64,000 nt of DNA from an uncultured Draconibacterium sp. (GTDB lineage: Bacteria; Bacteroidota; Bacteroidia; Bacteroidales; Prolixibacteraceae), in assembly GCF_913060805.1 (NCBI RefSeq), contig NZ_CAJXTC010000022.1:27476-91475 (forward strand), in the 5' to 3' direction. Shown here piece by piece: positions 37,117-47,089 of the stretch. The notes under the pieces were generated by a model. It was not told where the DNA came from. It ran no database searches and saw only the letters and a program-made list of their open reading frames with translations. How positions within the stretch are numbered: the first letter of the stretch is position 1; each line of letters starts with the position of its first letter. The translations under genes and the position numbers were made by a program.

Positions 37117-37137
37117 TTTTTGTAGTACCTACAAAAA
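37117..37137. promoter_or_regulatory. perfect dyad TTTTTGTAG-TAC-CTACAAAAA
   Basis: 9-bp perfect arms with a 3-bp spacer in the divergent region between the regulator (-) and protease (+). Confidence 0.5.
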
Positions 37138-37460
37138 GCTGAACATATAGAAAACACTGGTACTTTGATATGAAATTAACATCCAAGAATTTTTCTAAAT
37201 AGCGTGCTGTTAAGAAAATCTATTGCATGTTAATAATCAGTGATTTAGATTTACATCGCAAACCTTTTTAAAGAGAACTGATTAAAGACGCTTTTGTTCC
37301 CATGTATTTCTAATTTCAGAAAGGATCAAAAAAAGTCTAGCTATGTGAAATAAAGTTGTAATAATGATTCTATCCATTAGAATTTTTATAACACGTTGAG
37401 AGATTTATCAATGTTAATCATTGATACAGGAGAAGTATGGACCACTAGATTAAAACAAAA

Positions 37461-40400
37461 ATGAGAAAACCAGAGTTAGTGTTGCTAATGCTATTTATAG
37501 CATTTATTGGGAAAAGTACGTTTGCCCAAAACCCACATTTCAAGTTGGAAAGTAAAGATCATCAATCAATTACCATTGATGAAACCTATTCAAAAACAGT
37601 AGAGATCAACCCTTTTAAAGGACAGGGCAAAAAGATCTATGGACTTGCGGCCAGCGCGGATATTGAATTTTCATCGGCAGATGGCTGGGTACGTTTGGTA
37701 TTACTCGATCAGGATTTTAACGAACACCTTTTATTAGAGAGCTCCCCAATCTTAAACGGAACAAATCATGTTTCGCTAATTGATTATGCCGAAGAAACTG
37801 CTTTATTGGACGGCGTTGTTCCTTATGCCATAAGCGTGGAGGTGAATAACGCTTCAGTTGCAATAAAAAACTTCTCCTACTCATCGAAAGGAGATGTAAT
37901 TTCAGATTACAACAAGCAGAAAAAGGAAAAACGTTCGGCTCAGAATAAAGACAAAATTGAGAAGCTGAACAAGAACCTAAAAGCCAGAGGACAGCATTGG
38001 GTAGCAGGTGAAACTGGTGTTTCGCAAATGAGCTATGGAGAACGCAAAAAGCTCTTTGGACAAAGCACCTTCCCTGCAGGATTTGAGTTTTATGTGGGGG
38101 GAGTATTTTCTGCAAGCTCTTCACAAGATGACGGTTCAACAATTTTAAAATCAGCCACTTCAACAAGCCCATATATTGATAATTGGGATTGGCGTGATCG
38201 ACATGGGAAAAACTGGATTTCCCCCATTACGAATCAAGAATTTTGTGGGTCTTGTTGGGCTTTTGCTAGCGTTGGTGCCACAGAAGCAATAACCAACTTA
38301 TATTTCAATCAACTTTTAAACTTAGACTTGTCTGAACAAGATTTGATTTCATGCAGTAATGCGGGAGGATGTGATGGAGGTTATCCTTATTATGCTGTCG
38401 ATTATATTACAAAAACAGGTGTCGTAGATGAAGTTACATTTCCTTATAGTGCTTCTAATGAATCCTGTGCTAATAAATCCAGCAATCCTAACGAATTTAT
38501 TAAAATCAGTGGATTTGAAGAATTTGGATGGTCTGATAAATATGCTGCTCATAATGAGGATGTATTGAAATCAATGCTTATAGAGTTGGGGCCATTAAGT
38601 GGAGCTGTAGTAGATTGGAGTCACTCAATGGTTTTAGTTGGATACAAGATTGTAAAAGAAGGAGATGTATTTTTTTACAGAGACTTAAACCTAGATAGAT
38701 ATTGGAAAACCGTAGAGAGTAGTGATCCACTGATCGGAAAAACAGTGTGGATATTTAAAAACAGCTGGGGAGATAGTTTTGGGGATCAAGGATATGTGTA
38801 CATTGAAACTCCTATCGATAATATTCAAGCAACTTTTGGACTTAAAACTCCTGTGGTAAGTTCGGTTAAAAATTATAATATTGTATGTGAAGATCGCGAC
38901 GGCGACGGATACTACTGGTGGGGACTGGGTGAAAAACCAGCCAACTGTCCTCCATGTCCTGATCTCGCAGACGGTGATGATTCTGATCCAACTAAAGGGC
39001 CACTGGATGAATATGGTTACTGTATGCCACTAAATGGAGCTCCAACTCCGGTTGCGAACTTTACTTCAACCAACACTGCAATTAATAAAGGACAGAGTGT
39101 GAGTTTTACCGACCTTACTACAAATACACCAACATCGTGGAACTGGACTTTTAACGGCGGTACTCCATCAACATCTACCGAGCAAAACCCAACTGTAACG
39201 TATAATACAACTGGCACATTTAGTGTTAGTTTAGAAGTCAGCAATGCTGACGGAACTGATACCAAAACTGAAACAGCTTATATTAACGTAACAGAACCGG
39301 TTTATGCCCCTGTTGCAAGCTTTTCGGCTACACCAGCCTCTATTAACGAAGGTTCTGAAGTTTCGTTTACCGATTTAACCACTAACGAACCAACTGCATG
39401 GAGCTGGACTTTTGAAGGTGGTACTCCGTCAACATCAAATGTTCAAAATCCAAAAGTAGTTTATGCTACTCCCGGAACATATGATGTTACGCTTACGGTT
39501 ACCAATTCCGGCGGTACAAATACAAAAACAATAACAAACTGTGTTCAGGTAATTGATACGATTGAGGCTCCTGTTGCTGCTTTTACAGCTGACAACACAG
39601 TAATTTCAGAAGGTCAATCTGTCTCGTTTACCGACCAGTCTGTCAATACTCCAACCGCATGGAACTGGACATTTGAAGGCGGATCACCAGCGTCGTCTAC
39701 CAATCAAAACCCAACGGTTGTTTATGCCACTCCTGGTGTATATACCGTTACACTTTCTGCCACAAATGACGGAGGTTCGAATACAGTAACAAAAAGTACT
39801 TACATTACCGTTCAGGATACACTGGAAGCTCCTGTAGCAGATTTTATTGCTGATAACACAGCAGTAATAGAAGGTGCAGAAATTACTTTCACTGATAAGT
39901 CGAAAAATACACCGGCATCTTGGAAATGGGTATTCGAAGGTGGTAATCCATCGACATCTAACGAAAAGAATCCAAAAGTAACTTATAGTTCGCCAAACAG
40001 TTATAAAGTTTCGCTGACTGTTACCAACGCAGCCGGAAACAATACTAAAACCGTTGAAAATTACATTACAGTTGAAAAAGCTCCTGATCCGGAGTATTGT
40101 ATTCCTGCACCTGACGCAACAGATGAATGGATCGCTGAAGTGCACATGGGAGACAACAGCTACACTTCAGGTTCAGAAGGATATGCTGACAACACAACAA
40201 CGAGTTTCAACCTTACTGCTAACAGCAACAACAGTTTTACACTGGTTCCTGGTTTTAACGGAAAAAGCAGTTTTGAATATTGGGGCATTTGGATTGATTT
40301 TAATTCTGACAAAGAATTTACGGAAGATGAAAAGGTCTTTACATCATCAAAATCCAAGTCAGCAGTTAACGGAACAATTTATATCCCGCAAACCAATATT

Positions 40401-41495
40401 ACCACTCGCATGAGGGTTGCAATGGGAAGCAGCAACCCAACGGCTTGCGATTTCGCAGGCTCAGGAGAGGTGGAAGATTACACCATTACAATTGCAGAAC
40501 CGGCTCCTGTGCCACCAGTAGCGGCATTTAGTGCCAATTCAACAACTATTGATGCCGGACAAACTGTTCAGTTCTCGAATTTATCGGAGAACGAACCAAC
40601 CAGTTATCAATGGTATTTCCCCGGTGGAACGCCATCGGCAAGTACTGAACCAAATCCAACGGTTAGTTATGCAACCGGAGGCACATACGATGTTACGCTG
40701 ATCGCCTACAAAACAGGTTTCACAGCATCGGAACTAACTTTAACAAGTTACATTGATGTTACTGATAACGAAGCTACACCAACACCTACTCCATCAACTT
40801 ATTGCGAACCTGCTTTAATCAGCAGTGCCAATTATTACATTCAAAGCGTGAATATTGGAAATGAGTTGACTGTTAACAGTTATGGCGATGGTTACTCGCT
40901 TGATACAAATCCATTTACGCTGAATGCAGGTGGCTCGTATTCCGTTAATTTGGAGCCAAATAATTCTTCAAGCCGTAATTTCTGGAGAATTTGGATTGAC
41001 TTTAACAACGATGGTGATTTTGATGATGCCGACGAAACAGTGCTGGCCTTGAACAACAAAAAAGGTTCAGTTGCTGAAACGATTGCCATTCCTTCGTATG
41101 TTACGGGGACAACACGTGTTCGTATTTCAATGAAAGTTGGAAAAGCACCGGCATCGTGCGATGATGATTTTGAAGGAGAAGTTGAAGATTACCTGGTTTC
41201 GTTTGATCCACCTATGATGAAAGCGTCAGCACCAGAAACGGATGCACAGTCACTTTACAAGATGGATTTAAATTTATATCCAAATCCGACAACTGACCAG
41301 CTGAATCTGAAACTGTCACACTTTTCAGCAGAAGCTTCTTATTCAATATATAATACAGTTGGTAAAAAAGTTACGGAACAGCCAATCATTGCACCTTTAA
41401 CAACAATTGATATGAGCGATAAAGCTCCCGGCATTTACCTGGTGGTTGTAAAAACCGATGCGCATACATTTAATGAGAAAGTGATAAAAAGATAA
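37461..41495 (+). CDS. secreted papain-family (C1A) cysteine protease with PKD and GEVED-like domains and T9SS sorting tail
   Basis: NQEFCGSCWAFASVGATEA, WSHSMVLVGY, WIFKNSWGDSFGDQGYV (Cys/His/Asn); 5 PKD-type repeats (SFTDLTTNTPTSWNWTF); two GEVED-like modules (GSGEVEDYTI, FEGEVEDYLV); C-terminal LYPNPTTDQLNLKL...GIYLVVV. Confidence 0.95.
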   Translation: MRKPELVLLMLFIAFIGKSTFAQNPHFKLESKDHQSITIDETYSKTVEINPFKGQGKKIYGLAASADIEFSSADGWVRLVLLDQDFNEHLLLESSPILNGTNHVSLIDYAEETALLDGVVPYAISVEVNNASVAIKNFSYSSKGDVISDYNKQKKEKRSAQNKDKIEKLNKNLKARGQHWVAGETGVSQMSYGERKKLFGQSTFPAGFEFYVGGVFSASSSQDDGSTILKSATSTSPYIDNWDWRDRHGKNWISPITNQEFCGSCWAFASVGATEAITNLYFNQLLNLDLSEQDLISCSNAGGCDGGYPYYAVDYITKTGVVDEVTFPYSASNESCANKSSNPNEFIKISGFEEFGWSDKYAAHNEDVLKSMLIELGPLSGAVVDWSHSMVLVGYKIVKEGDVFFYRDLNLDRYWKTVESSDPLIGKTVWIFKNSWGDSFGDQGYVYIETPIDNIQATFGLKTPVVSSVKNYNIVCEDRDGDGYYWWGLGEKPANCPPCPDLADGDDSDPTKGPLDEYGYCMPLNGAPTPVANFTSTNTAINKGQSVSFTDLTTNTPTSWNWTFNGGTPSTSTEQNPTVTYNTTGTFSVSLEVSNADGTDTKTETAYINVTEPVYAPVASFSATPASINEGSEVSFTDLTTNEPTAWSWTFEGGTPSTSNVQNPKVVYATPGTYDVTLTVTNSGGTNTKTITNCVQVIDTIEAPVAAFTADNTVISEGQSVSFTDQSVNTPTAWNWTFEGGSPASSTNQNPTVVYATPGVYTVTLSATNDGGSNTVTKSTYITVQDTLEAPVADFIADNTAVIEGAEITFTDKSKNTPASWKWVFEGGNPSTSNEKNPKVTYSSPNSYKVSLTVTNAAGNNTKTVENYITVEKAPDPEYCIPAPDATDEWIAEVHMGDNSYTSGSEGYADNTTTSFNLTANSNNSFTLVPGFNGKSSFEYWGIWIDFNSDKEFTEDEKVFTSSKSKSAVNGTIYIPQTNITTRMRVAMGSSNPTACDFAGSGEVEDYTITIAEPAPVPPVAAFSANSTTIDAGQTVQFSNLSENEPTSYQWYFPGGTPSASTEPNPTVSYATGGTYDVTLIAYKTGFTASELTLTSYIDVTDNEATPTPTPSTYCEPALISSANYYIQSVNIGNELTVNSYGDGYSLDTNPFTLNAGGSYSVNLEPNNSSSRNFWRIWIDFNNDGDFDDADETVLALNNKKGSVAETIAIPSYVTGTTRVRISMKVGKAPASCDDDFEGEVEDYLVSFDPPMMKASAPETDAQSLYKMDLNLYPNPTTDQLNLKLSHFSAEASYSIYNTVGKKVTEQPIIAPLTTIDMSDKAPGIYLVVVKTDAHTFNEKVIKR

Positions 41496-41518
41496 GTACT
41501 AGCAACACGTACAACTCT

Positions 41519-41565
41519 GAGAAGGCGGGATACTATGGAGACAGAAGTTAGCCCGCCTTTCTTTT
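41519..41565. terminator. terminator between convergent genes
   Basis: AAGGCGGG...CCCGCCTTTCTTTTT. Confidence 0.65.
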
Positions 41566-43146
41566 TAACCGCCTTGCCAACGCGTGAATTCGCCGGATTC
41601 CCTCGAGTACTTCCGATTCAAAACGATAGATCTCAATGCGGTTTTCATCGGTTACAGAGAGTCGGTCGATAAGGTACAAACGAACGTCCTGAAGTGTTTG
41701 TTTAAAACGTTCTTTGGCCAGTGAATCATCAACCGAAGTGTCATCTACAAGATACGATTGTACCGCTTTATCAAAAGCATCCAGGGCCATATTATGGGCA
41801 ACAGCAATTTGCCGTACCGTATCAATGCTTACATCAAAACCCTTTTCAATCCGGTGTTCGGCGGCTTCAACCAAAGCTGTTGTAACAACATCGGCTGCCG
41901 ACTCAAGCACATTCACTGCTTCTATTTGCCGCTCCAAAATATGGGTTTGTTCCTTGCTTATCGATTGACTTTGTATGTTCTGCAGGAACGTTAAAATTTC
42001 GGCATGTCCCCTATCGATTATGGCATCCTTATTCCTCAGCGCAACCAATTCATTTTCTTTGCCGGTTAAAGCCATCGGAATGCCTGCTTTTAAAATCTCA
42101 AACACCTTTTCGCCCAGTTTAGCGATGGAATTCTGCGACAAATCCAAAGCAAGACTAACATCTTCCAAGTAGAAATCGTGCAACTCCGGAAATAATCTTT
42201 CCTCTTTCTTTTTCTTCTCGGGAACCAACCAAACCACCAGTTTTGAAATCGGATTAACCAACCAAATAAACAAGAAAGTATTAGCTACATTAAATAGTGT
42301 ATGCGCATTTGCCACTTGTCGTGATTCACTTCCGGGTGAAATATCTTCCACAAGATGGGCCAGCTGTGCAATAAAACCATACCAAATTACTACACCCAAA
42401 ACATTAAAAAGAATATGCGAAACGGCTACTCTCATCGCAGCTTTTGGTTTTCCCAATGCCGACAAAATTGCCGTAACACAAGTTCCCACATTGGCTCCCA
42501 TAATAATGGCAATGGCCGGCTCAATATCAATTAATCCCTGCGAAGCCATAATAATTACAATTCCGGTAGTGGCCGAAGAACTTTGCACCAACGCCGTAAA
42601 TAATGCCCCGATCAAAATCCCATAAACGTAATTATCGAGGCCCTCCATTAACGCTAAAAATGGTTCATAGCTTTTTAATGGTGCTGTTGCTTCGCTCATA
42701 ACACTCATTCCCAGGAAAACCAAGCCTAAACCTAAAATTATTGTGCCTACATTTTTAACGATCTTTTTTTTGAATAGAAATCCGGCGAGAAATCCCACGG
42801 CAATCATTATCCACGAGGCTTTCGTAATTTTAAAAGCAATAATTTGCGCCGTAATTGTGGTACCAATATTGGCGCCGAGAATAATTCCCAACGTACTTTG
42901 AAAAGAGATCAGACCTGCCGAAACAAATCCTACAGCCAAAACCGTGGTTACCGACGACGATTGTATAACTGCTGTGATTCCGGTTCCGGCCACCAGCGAA
43001 GTCCAGCGGTTGCGGGTCATTCCTTGCAAGAAGGCCTTCATTTTACTTCCGGCAGCGGCTTTTAAACCGTCAGTCATTACATTCATTCCATGCAGGAACA
43101 ATGCCAGTCCGCCCAATAGAAGTATTATTTGCGCAGTGAAATTCAT
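41548..43146 (-). CDS. Na/Pi cotransporter family protein with PhoU-like C-terminus
   Basis: 532 aa; LFLHGMNVMTDGLKAAAG, GTGITAVIQSSSVTT, GALFTALVQSSSATTG. Confidence 0.95.
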   Translation of the reverse strand: MNFTAQIILLLGGLALFLHGMNVMTDGLKAAAGSKMKAFLQGMTRNRWTSLVAGTGITAVIQSSSVTTVLAVGFVSAGLISFQSTLGIILGANIGTTITAQIIAFKITKASWIMIAVGFLAGFLFKKKIVKNVGTIILGLGLVFLGMSVMSEATAPLKSYEPFLALMEGLDNYVYGILIGALFTALVQSSSATTGIVIIMASQGLIDIEPAIAIIMGANVGTCVTAILSALGKPKAAMRVAVSHILFNVLGVVIWYGFIAQLAHLVEDISPGSESRQVANAHTLFNVANTFLFIWLVNPISKLVVWLVPEKKKKEERLFPELHDFYLEDVSLALDLSQNSIAKLGEKVFEILKAGIPMALTGKENELVALRNKDAIIDRGHAEILTFLQNIQSQSISKEQTHILERQIEAVNVLESAADVVTTALVEAAEHRIEKGFDVSIDTVRQIAVAHNMALDAFDKAVQSYLVDDTSVDDSLAKERFKQTLQDVRLYLIDRLSVTDENRIEIYRFESEVLEGIRRIHALARRLKRKAG

Positions 43147-43249
43147 TCAAAAACTTTCTACTAATTTAAAAAACTTAGCCAACTCTTCGAACTGTCATTT
43201 TGCTACTTTCAATTTAATGCTATTTTAGCCGATATTAAATTTTATAATA

Positions 43250-44635
43250 ATGAACTTACAGCAACTTTTTTGCCTGGCCGTTTTGGCTCTGTTTCTAAAT
43301 TCGTGTTCCAACAATTCTCAGGAAACCAAACAACCCAACGTTGTAATTATTTTTCTCGACGACTCGGGATACTCTGATTTCTCCCCTTTTGGGCAAACCC
43401 GTATTGAAACGCCCAACGTAACAAAGCTGGCAGAAGAAGGTATAATGTTCAAGAATTTTTATGTACCACAGGCAGTTTGTTCGGCATCGCGCTCGGCACT
43501 TATTTCGGGCTGTTACCCTGGGAGAACAAAGGTTTTTGGGGCACACGGTCCTAACGGTCGCGGGCTGGAAACCACTTTTCCAACCATTGGCGAAGTATTT
43601 AAAAATGCAGGATATAAAACAGCACTTTTCGGGAAGTGGCATTGTGGCGACCAACCGGAAACGCGTCCACAAAGCCGTGGTTTTGACGAAACCTGCGGAC
43701 TGATGTATTCGAACGACATGTGGAGACACCATCCTGAAAGCCCGGACTACTGGGGACAGTGGCCACTAAAATTCTGGGAGAATGGTGAAGTTACAATCGA
43801 AGATGTGGATTCGACCGACCAAAAAATGCTGACTAAATGGTACACCGAACACGCCGTTGATTTTATTTCGAAACACAAAGATGAACCGTTTTTATTGTAC
43901 GTTCCACACGCTATGTCGCACGTTCCGTTGTTTTGCAGCCCCGAGTTTGAAGGAATCACCGGCAAAGGATTATATGCTGATGTTTTAACGGAGTTAGACT
44001 GGTCGGTTGGGCAAATAAACCAGGCGCTAAAAGATAATGGAATTGAGGACAACACTATTGTAATATTTTCATCGGATAACGGCCCGTGGATTGCCTATGG
44101 CAACCACGCCGGTACAACACCGTTTCGTGAGGCCAAAGGAACAACATTTGATGGCGGAACCCGCTCGGCAACTATTATCAAATTTCCTGCAAAATTAAAA
44201 GGGAACCAGCAGTCAACTCAGGCTTTAATGACAATCGACTTGCTGCCAACACTTTGCGAGGTGGCAAATATTCCGCTTCCAGAAACAGAAATTGATGGGA
44301 AAAACGTTTGGGACATTATTTCCGGCAAACCGGATGCCACAAACCCACACGATTATTATGCTTTTACCAACGACAAACAATTTCAGGCAGTACTATCGGG
44401 CGACGGAAAATGGAAGTTACACCTTCCGCATAATTACCGCACGATGACGGATATAAAAGGAAAAGACGGAATGCCCGGAAAGTATGATTATTCGGCGAAA
44501 ATTGAGCTTTCATTGTTTGATATGGAAAATGATCCGTACGAAACCACAAACGTAATTCTTGAGCATCCTGAAATTGCCGAGAAATTAATGGGGTATGCAG
44601 AAATGCATAAGAAAAAGTTCTTTAGCGAAAACTAA
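43250..44635 (+). CDS. sulfatase (formylglycine-dependent S1 type), predicted lipoprotein
   Basis: 461 aa; lipobox LNSCSNN; NVVIIFLDDSGYSDFSPFG; CSASRSALISGCYPGRTKVFG; GYKTALFGKWHCG; FSSDNGPW. Confidence 0.95.
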   Translation: MNLQQLFCLAVLALFLNSCSNNSQETKQPNVVIIFLDDSGYSDFSPFGQTRIETPNVTKLAEEGIMFKNFYVPQAVCSASRSALISGCYPGRTKVFGAHGPNGRGLETTFPTIGEVFKNAGYKTALFGKWHCGDQPETRPQSRGFDETCGLMYSNDMWRHHPESPDYWGQWPLKFWENGEVTIEDVDSTDQKMLTKWYTEHAVDFISKHKDEPFLLYVPHAMSHVPLFCSPEFEGITGKGLYADVLTELDWSVGQINQALKDNGIEDNTIVIFSSDNGPWIAYGNHAGTTPFREAKGTTFDGGTRSATIIKFPAKLKGNQQSTQALMTIDLLPTLCEVANIPLPETEIDGKNVWDIISGKPDATNPHDYYAFTNDKQFQAVLSGDGKWKLHLPHNYRTMTDIKGKDGMPGKYDYSAKIELSLFDMENDPYETTNVILEHPEIAEKLMGYAEMHKKKFFSEN

Positions 44636-44673
44636 AGAACTATACTATTCGATTGCGATTAACGATGCCCTGA

Positions 44674-45177
44674 TTAATGTTTAAAGCTTAAGAAACGGTC
44701 GGGATTCGAGATGTCAATTTGATTATTTAGAATTTCAGGACTGATTTCGCCTTTAACGTAAATCAGGGCATTGTCGTCGCCACCAACCAAAATCACCATT
44801 TCTTTAATCACCGATTCATCCATTCGTCCGAAAATAGTCACATTCTGGTCTTCCTCGCGAACAACCATTAACTGTTCATAATCCTTTTTCTCACTGATTT
44901 TCTTGTAAAATTCTTCGTGCAGATCAATTCGGGCATTCAAATTATCGTCATCAACGGCAATAACTTTAACTCCATCGATGCTCTCCAGCAAATCCTTTTC
45001 ACTCTCTTCCAAATCACCAATCCCGGCTGCAAGATGAATTACCCAACCCGGCACTGATACCGTGGTTACACCGTCTTTAAAACGATACTTGGAATAAGCT
45101 TCTGATACTCCCGATTCGTAAACACAAGAGGTCATTAGAAAAAGACCTACCGATAAAATTAAAGCTATACGTTTCAT
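44674..45177 (-). CDS. DUF4252-like lipoprotein
   Basis: 167 aa; lipobox MTSCVYES; SVPGWVIHLAAGI; general DUF4252-like pattern. Confidence 0.7.
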   Translation of the reverse strand: MKRIALILSVGLFLMTSCVYESGVSEAYSKYRFKDGVTTVSVPGWVIHLAAGIGDLEESEKDLLESIDGVKVIAVDDDNLNARIDLHEEFYKKISEKKDYEQLMVVREEDQNVTIFGRMDESVIKEMVILVGGDDNALIYVKGEISPEILNNQIDISNPDRFLSFKH

Positions 45178-45266
45178 GTCTCTGTTTTTGAATAAGACGT
45201 ACTCCTTTAAATATCGTTACACTAAAACTTACAACTAATCAGAAAAACTTTGTAATATGAAATAAT

Positions 45267-45950
45267 CTAGGAATCATAAAAGTTAAGCAACCGATCAAAT
45301 TCTTCGGGAACAGGTGATTCAAAAGAAACCAGTTCTCCTGTTACAGGATGTTTAAATTCCAGTTTACCGGCATGTAGGAAAAGTCGCCGGATATCGGTAT
45401 CAGCAAGAATTATTTTATTCAAGGTAAAATCTCCGTGATGCGTGTCGCCAATTATATCAAACCTGTTTTTGGCAAAATGTTGGCGCAACTGGTGCCAGCG
45501 TCCTGTTTCCGGGTTAATCTCCACCAAACTCAGTTCAATATCAGTTTTGTCTTTTGAAGTCAACTTGGTTTGAACGGTGCGCAATGTTTTATAATGTGTT
45601 ACAGCCGGCTTTTTAAACTTCGATTTCTTTTTCACCAACACTTTCGAGTCAAAAGTCCCCTCGCCCGGATTGCCCTGCACAATGGCGAAGTAGGTTTTCT
45701 TCACTTCCTTTTGCTCAAACTGTTTGGTTAAAACATTGGCCACTTCCGACGAGAATGCCAAAACCATCACTCCCGAAGTTTTCGAGTCTAAACGATGCAC
45801 ATTGTAAATCCACTTCCCCGTTTCATCGCCAATTAACTTGGTTAAATACGGCGCATCGTTGGGCATAAAATCGTTTTTATGAACCGGAAGCTCAATTGGT
45901 TTCTCCACAACAATGATCGCTTCGTCTTGATATAATACTGGAATATTCAT
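45267..45950 (-). CDS. RluA-family pseudouridine synthase
   Basis: 227 aa; VHRLDSKTSGVMVLAF, ETGRWHQLRQHFA, GDTHHGD, LFLHAGKLEFKHPVTGE. Confidence 0.95.
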   Translation of the reverse strand: MNIPVLYQDEAIIVVEKPIELPVHKNDFMPNDAPYLTKLIGDETGKWIYNVHRLDSKTSGVMVLAFSSEVANVLTKQFEQKEVKKTYFAIVQGNPGEGTFDSKVLVKKKSKFKKPAVTHYKTLRTVQTKLTSKDKTDIELSLVEINPETGRWHQLRQHFAKNRFDIIGDTHHGDFTLNKIILADTDIRRLFLHAGKLEFKHPVTGELVSFESPVPEEFDRLLNFYDS

Positions 45951-46051
45951 GTTCTAATTAAATGCCCAAAGGTAGCATTATTCATATTTGTTCTTTACAT
46001 TTCTTAACGAGTGGCAGTAAACCACCACGATTTCCGGTTGTTATAAGTGGT

Positions 46052-46525
46052 ATGAAAACAATTGTATTATTATTTATTCTTGGTTTGAGTTTTGGTAGTT
46101 ACGCCCAAAATGTAAACCAAGAAAAAGACACTAAAAAAATGGAATACAACAAATTAAATGAATTTGAGCGATACGTAATTTTAGAAAAAGGAACAGAACG
46201 GCCGTTTACCGGAAAGTATACTGATTATAAAGAAAGTGGCACTTATGTGTGTAAACAGTGTGGCGCTGCTTTGTATAAATCGACCGATAAATTTGATTCG
46301 CATTGCGGTTGGCCAAGTTTTGATGATGAAATTGACGGTGCAGTTAATCGTACAGTAGATGCCGATGGACGACGTACCGAAATTACCTGTGCCAATTGTG
46401 GCGGTCATCTGGGCCATGTGTTTTTTGGTGAAGGATTTACAGATAAAAACACCAGGCACTGCGTTAATTCTGTTTCGCTCGATTTTATTCCGGCAAATGA
46501 AGACACAAAAAAAGGAAAACAGTAA
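46052..46525 (+). CDS. msrB: peptide-methionine (R)-S-oxide reductase, exported
   Basis: GTYVCKQCGAALYKS, HCGWPSFDDEI, CANCGGHLGHVFFGEGFTDKNTRHCVNSVSLDF; signal peptide after the internal start at 46052. Confidence 0.93.
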   Translation: MKTIVLLFILGLSFGSYAQNVNQEKDTKKMEYNKLNEFERYVILEKGTERPFTGKYTDYKESGTYVCKQCGAALYKSTDKFDSHCGWPSFDDEIDGAVNRTVDADGRRTEITCANCGGHLGHVFFGEGFTDKNTRHCVNSVSLDFIPANEDTKKGKQ

Positions 46526-46541
46526 CTGTTTTCCTTTTTTT
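46509..46541 (+). terminator. terminator overlapping the msrB stop codon
   Basis: AAAAGGAAAACAGT-AACTGTTTTCCTTTTTTT; stop TAA 46523-46525 lies at the stem centre. Confidence 0.8.
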
Positions 46542-46559
46542 GTATTTAGTAGAACCTGA

Positions 46560-47060
46560 CTACTCTGTCATTTCTTTCACCTTCATTCCTTCAATAAAAA
46601 ACACACGCTCTGCTGCTGCTTGATTGTCAGCTAGAACTTCATGCGCTGCGGCTGTTTCGGCGTCTTCAACTTCGCCTTCTTCTTCACCATGTTCTTTACC
46701 TGGATTGTGTGCATCTGCTTCAGTTAAAACTTCCTTCAGAATACCTGTAATTTCCAATTCGCTTCCCATTTGCTCCTGGGTAAAAGCACCCAATTTTTCA
46801 CCGGCTTCAACGCGTATTGAGATATCTTCGGTGCTTCCCATAAGAAAACAGCGCTCGCCACCTTGTTGACACACGTGAAATACGGTTCCTTTTACAACCA
46901 CTTCATTATCGGCTAATTCAGGTGCCTTTTGTAGCAAGTCGTCAACGCTTAATACTTCAGCCGATTTTTCAGCTTCAACTGTAGTCTCCTGCGTTTTTGG
47001 TTGTTGACCACAGGCAAACAGAATTACCGCTAACAAACTAATTAATGCAATTTTTTTCAT
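46560..47060 (-). CDS. hypothetical lipoprotein, possible OB-fold-like domain
   Basis: 167 aa from the internal start at 47060; lipobox LFACGQQP; VVVKGTVFHVCQQGGERCFLMGS ... SELEITGILKEV. Confidence 0.7.
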   Translation of the reverse strand: MKKIALISLLAVILFACGQQPKTQETTVEAEKSAEVLSVDDLLQKAPELADNEVVVKGTVFHVCQQGGERCFLMGSTEDISIRVEAGEKLGAFTQEQMGSELEITGILKEVLTEADAHNPGKEHGEEEGEVEDAETAAAHEVLADNQAAAERVFFIEGMKVKEMTE

Positions 47061-47089
47061 TTTTTTGATGTTTTGGATTTTTATTCTGG

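Noticed and set aside
39684-40145. 153-aa - strand ORF
   Set aside because: Antisense shadow of PKD-encoding sequence in the papain-like protease.
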